This document shows, one piece after another, positions 62,042-64,000 of a DNA stretch of 64,000 bases (its first letter is position 1; each line of letters begins with the position of its first letter). The position numbers were made by a program, and so were the translations under genes. Source of the DNA: Tenacibaculum dicentrarchi (GTDB taxonomy: Bacteria > Bacteroidota > Bacteroidia > Flavobacteriales > Flavobacteriaceae); NCBI RefSeq assembly GCF_900239345.1, contig NZ_OESZ01000023.1, positions 1 to 64,000 of the forward strand, given 5' to 3'. The notes beneath the pieces are model-generated. The model was not told the DNA's origin and made no database searches. It saw nothing but the letters and a program-made list of their open reading frames with translations.

Positions 62042-62329
62042 ATGATACAACAAAAAGCAACGCTAGTTTTACAGACAACAACACAAGATTTAACGCAATC
62101 AATTTTACAAGGTGTTGAAGAAAAATTAAATAATTTTAAAATACACTTTCAACCTAAAGAACCTACTATTTGGATTTCAAGGCAAGATGTAGCTGAAATT
62201 TTATCTATTTCTATTGTTACTGTTGATGACTGGACAAAAAAAGGAATTTTATCAGCCTACCGAATAGGAAATAAAAAAAGATTTAAACGCAATGAAGTAG
62301 AAAATTCTTTAACTAAAATCAGCAAGTAA
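62042..62329 (+). CDS. Excisionase-like helix-turn-helix protein
   Basis: A 95-residue protein. The second half (about 40-90) is a MerR/excisionase-type winged HTH: WISRQDVAEILSISIVTVDD, followed by WTKKGILSAYRIGNKKRFKR, where the wing recognises DNA. The first 40 residues look helical and may dimerise. In Bacteroidota elements, such proteins regulate excision or transfer genes. It starts 50 bases after the iteron array and is followed one base later by the next gene, so it could be controlled by the array. Confidence 0.87.
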   Translation: MIQQKATLVLQTTTQDLTQSILQGVEEKLNNFKIHFQPKEPTIWISRQDVAEILSISIVTVDDWTKKGILSAYRIGNKKRFKRNEVENSLTKISK

Positions 62330-62330
62330 A

Positions 62331-62648
62331 ATGGAAAATCAAAATATAACAAATACCCTATCCATTCTTGTTGATAAATTTGACGAAAACTTATACCGAA
62401 GATATAATTCTTTAACAGATTATTTTTTAATAAGAGAAAACGAAGCTCTTATTAATCAATTTTCAAATATCAAAAGATTTTTAAATAAAGACCCTCGATT
62501 TCCTTGGCAAATAATTCAAAATAATATTGATGAATTATACAAAAGAGACAATAGTCTTTTAGGAGTAAGAATAGAAATTCTTTTTGAAGATTTAAAAACT
62601 GATAAAAATCAATTTAATCCGAAAATGTATGGAATACCAAGAAATTAG
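62331..62648 (+). CDS. Small element protein of unknown function
   Basis: A 105-residue soluble protein, starting one base after the HTH gene's stop and overlapping the DUF3987 gene by 20 bases, which implies coupled translation. It is charged and helical (MENQNITNTLSILVDKFDEN at the start, RFPWQIIQNNIDELYKRDNS in the middle). I do not recognise it. Placement suggests a role linked to the following protein. Confidence 0.72.
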   Translation: MENQNITNTLSILVDKFDENLYRRYNSLTDYFLIRENEALINQFSNIKRFLNKDPRFPWQIIQNNIDELYKRDNSLLGVRIEILFEDLKTDKNQFNPKMYGIPRN

Positions 62649-63912
62649 CGATTTTCCGTATGATATTTTTCCTGATAGAATTGTTAAATTAATTCAAGAA
62701 GCAAATGAACATCTTAATTATCCTGTTGAATATTTTGCAAGCGCAATTTTATGCGCAATATCAAACGCAATAGGAAATTCCCATATATTAAAGTTTAAAG
62801 AGGGATTTAATGTAAAATGTAATCTATTTTTTGCGTTAGTTGGAAACGCAGGAGATGTAAAAACGCATCCTTTAAATTTAGCTTTTAAACCAATTTCAGA
62901 AAAAGAAGAACGAACATATAAAGAATATATATCTTTATTAAAAGAATACAATTCATTCGATTTAGACGAAAAAAAAACCAAAGAAAAACCGTTATATGTA
63001 AAATCATTATTAAATGATTTTACACCTGAATCACTTATCAAAATTCATGCAACAAATGGAAAAGGTGTTACCATTGTTGCTGATGAATTATTCGGGTGGA
63101 TTAATAGTTTCGGACGCTACAGTAAAAGCTCTGGAGAACAAGAAACTTATTTAAGTCTTTGGAGTGGTAATGCTATTTCAGTAGATAGAAAAGGGGATGA
63201 ACCTGTTAGATTAGATAATTCTTTTGTAAATATTATTGGAGGTGTTCAAAAAAAGTTATTACCCGATTTAGCAAAAGATAATAGAAGTAATAACGGTTTT
63301 ATAGAACGAATGTTATTTGCCATAAATAAAAAACCAAAACCTATTATTTGGAGCGATAAAGATATTGATAAATCATTGATGGACGATTATACACATCTAC
63401 TTAATAAATTAATGGATTTTTCGTGTATAAATGACCAACCCGAAGAAATGGTTTTAACATCAAAAGCAAAAGAATACTTAATTAAATGGCAAAATACAAA
63501 GAGAGTTGAGTATTTTGATTCAGAAGTTAAAACATCAATTCAAGCTAAATATGAAGTTTATGCTTTAAGATTTGCAATAATACTTCAATTAATATACTGG
63601 GGTAGTTTTGGAAGAATTAAAAATGAAATAGATTTCTTTATTATTCAATGTTCCATCAGATTAACAGAATATTATTTTGATAACGCAATAAAAGTAAATT
63701 CTTTAATGAATAAAAAAGACCCTTTAACAAAATTAAACGAACAACAACAAAGAATTTATAAAGGTTTAAACACTAAATTTAGAACAGATGAAATTGTTGC
63801 ATTAGCAAAATTAGAAGGTATTCCTGAAAGAACTATAAAAGATTTTTTAAGTAAAAATATTAATACTATTTTTAGTAAAATAGAAAGAGGTTTATATCGA
63901 AAAATCTATTAA
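62629..63912 (+). CDS. DUF3987 protein, predicted ATPase of mobile elements
   Basis: A 427-residue protein of the DUF3987 group. It has a P-loop-like VGNAGDVKTHPL (about 73-84) whose Gly-Asn-Ala-Gly-Asp-Val-Lys-Thr fits a Walker A variant, and a Walker B-like VTIVADELFGWI (about 147-158) with the Asp-Glu pair. A short C-terminal helical region resembles a wHTH (RTDEIVALAKLEGIPERTIKDF). DUF3987 proteins are common next to primases and replication genes of integrative elements; a helicase or primase-linked role is inferred. It starts inside the previous gene, and a large inverted repeat begins one base after its stop. Confidence 0.82.
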   Translation: MEYQEISDFPYDIFPDRIVKLIQEANEHLNYPVEYFASAILCAISNAIGNSHILKFKEGFNVKCNLFFALVGNAGDVKTHPLNLAFKPISEKEERTYKEYISLLKEYNSFDLDEKKTKEKPLYVKSLLNDFTPESLIKIHATNGKGVTIVADELFGWINSFGRYSKSSGEQETYLSLWSGNAISVDRKGDEPVRLDNSFVNIIGGVQKKLLPDLAKDNRSNNGFIERMLFAINKKPKPIIWSDKDIDKSLMDDYTHLLNKLMDFSCINDQPEEMVLTSKAKEYLIKWQNTKRVEYFDSEVKTSIQAKYEVYALRFAIILQLIYWGSFGRIKNEIDFFIIQCSIRLTEYYFDNAIKVNSLMNKKDPLTKLNEQQQRIYKGLNTKFRTDEIVALAKLEGIPERTIKDFLSKNINTIFSKIERGLYRKIY

Positions 63913-63987
63913 TTACCGTTGCATTACTTGCATTATCTGCACAACCTAAATTTGAAGTGCAACTAATGCAAGTAATGCAATAGGTAA
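63913..63987. repeat. Large nested inverted repeat after the DUF3987 gene
   Basis: TTGCATTACTTGCATTA (63919-63935) and TAATGCAAGTAATGCAA (63964-63980) are exact 17-bp inverted arms. Outside them TTACC (63913) pairs with GGTAA (63983), and inside GCAC (63939) pairs with GTGC (63957). Each arm also contains two TTGCATTA-type direct units. No T run follows, so a simple terminator is unlikely. An origin, a nicking site or a regulator binding site would fit. Confidence 0.85.
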
Positions 63988-64000
63988 AATTAAGATAAAA

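Larger units (their letters stand above)
59466..64000 (+). mobile_element. Integrated element, left end (continues past the window)
   Basis: Starts at a tRNA-derived attachment site and runs to the window edge. It carries an integrase, an unknown protein, an iteron array, an excisionase-like HTH gene, a small unknown gene, a DUF3987 gene and a large inverted repeat, all on the plus strand. The set and order suit a mobilisable or integrative element of Bacteroidota. No relaxase or transfer gene is in view. The right boundary is not visible. Confidence 0.7.

Overview
The window looks like a chromosomal segment of a marine-type member of the Flavobacteriaceae (Bacteroidota), something like Tenacibaculum or Polaribacter. 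That placement rests on very AT-rich DNA, a SusC/SusD pair, a PafA-type phosphatase, many Cys-anchored lipoproteins, fused mutase (IcmF) and pyruvate carboxylase genes, near absence of Shine-Dalgarno sequences, and recurrent TAnnTTTG -7 promoter elements. Species cannot be fixed from the sequence alone.

Layout. (1) 1-1.6 kb: the edge of an integrated element, with a tyrosine recombinase reading out of the window. (2) 1.6-7.3 kb: a lipoprotein gene, then a tight minus-strand eight-gene operon (DppB-like permease, three thioredoxin-like lipoproteins, tpiA, prmA, clpS, a small unknown gene). (3) 7.3-15.8 kb: pyrF, an orphan susCD pair, a LytTR response regulator, and DUF4197, DUF5522 and DUF4136 proteins. 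(4) 15.8-20.3 kb: hutU-hutH with a divergent LysR regulator. (5) 20.4-26.9 kb: a small HEKIH membrane protein, the fused acyl-CoA mutase icmF, an unknown gene, and recQ. (6) 27.1-34.1 kb: a complete trp operon, E-G-D-(four-helix-bundle insert)-C-F-B-A, preceded by a 14-residue leader peptide with three consecutive Trp codons and an intrinsic terminator, i.e. a classical attenuator. (7) 34.4-43.8 kb: asnB, pyc, gyrB with a structured leader, mdh, ftsE. (8) 44-51 kb: an envelope operon (TPR protein, outer-membrane barrel, amidohydrolase, FKBP lipoprotein). (9) 51.1-51.9 kb: an unannotated 37-residue Cys-rich, metallothionein-like peptide next to a SigZ-like sigma factor. (10) 51.9-55.5 kb: tRNA-Tyr, tRNA-Lys, an MlaFE-type transporter, pafA-like phosphatase. 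(11) 55.8-58.9 kb: a type IIG restriction-modification enzyme. (12) 59.47-64 kb: the start of a second integrated element, inserted in the 3' end of a tRNA gene. It carries an integrase, an unknown protein, five 21-bp iterons, an excisionase-like HTH gene, a small unknown gene, a DUF3987 ATPase-like protein and a large inverted repeat.

The core is thus flanked by two elements whose integrases point outward. Most core genes are housekeeping. The least explained material is the Cys-rich peptide/sigma factor locus, the iteron and inverted-repeat structures in the right-hand element, the gyrB leader, and a dispersed intergenic repeat found once downstream of trp and once next to the right-hand element. 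Several starts were moved from upstream TTG codons to downstream ATG codons (DppB-like permease, susC, hutU, lysR, outer-membrane barrel); tpiA in contrast appears to use a real TTG start. Promoter calls are consensus matches only.
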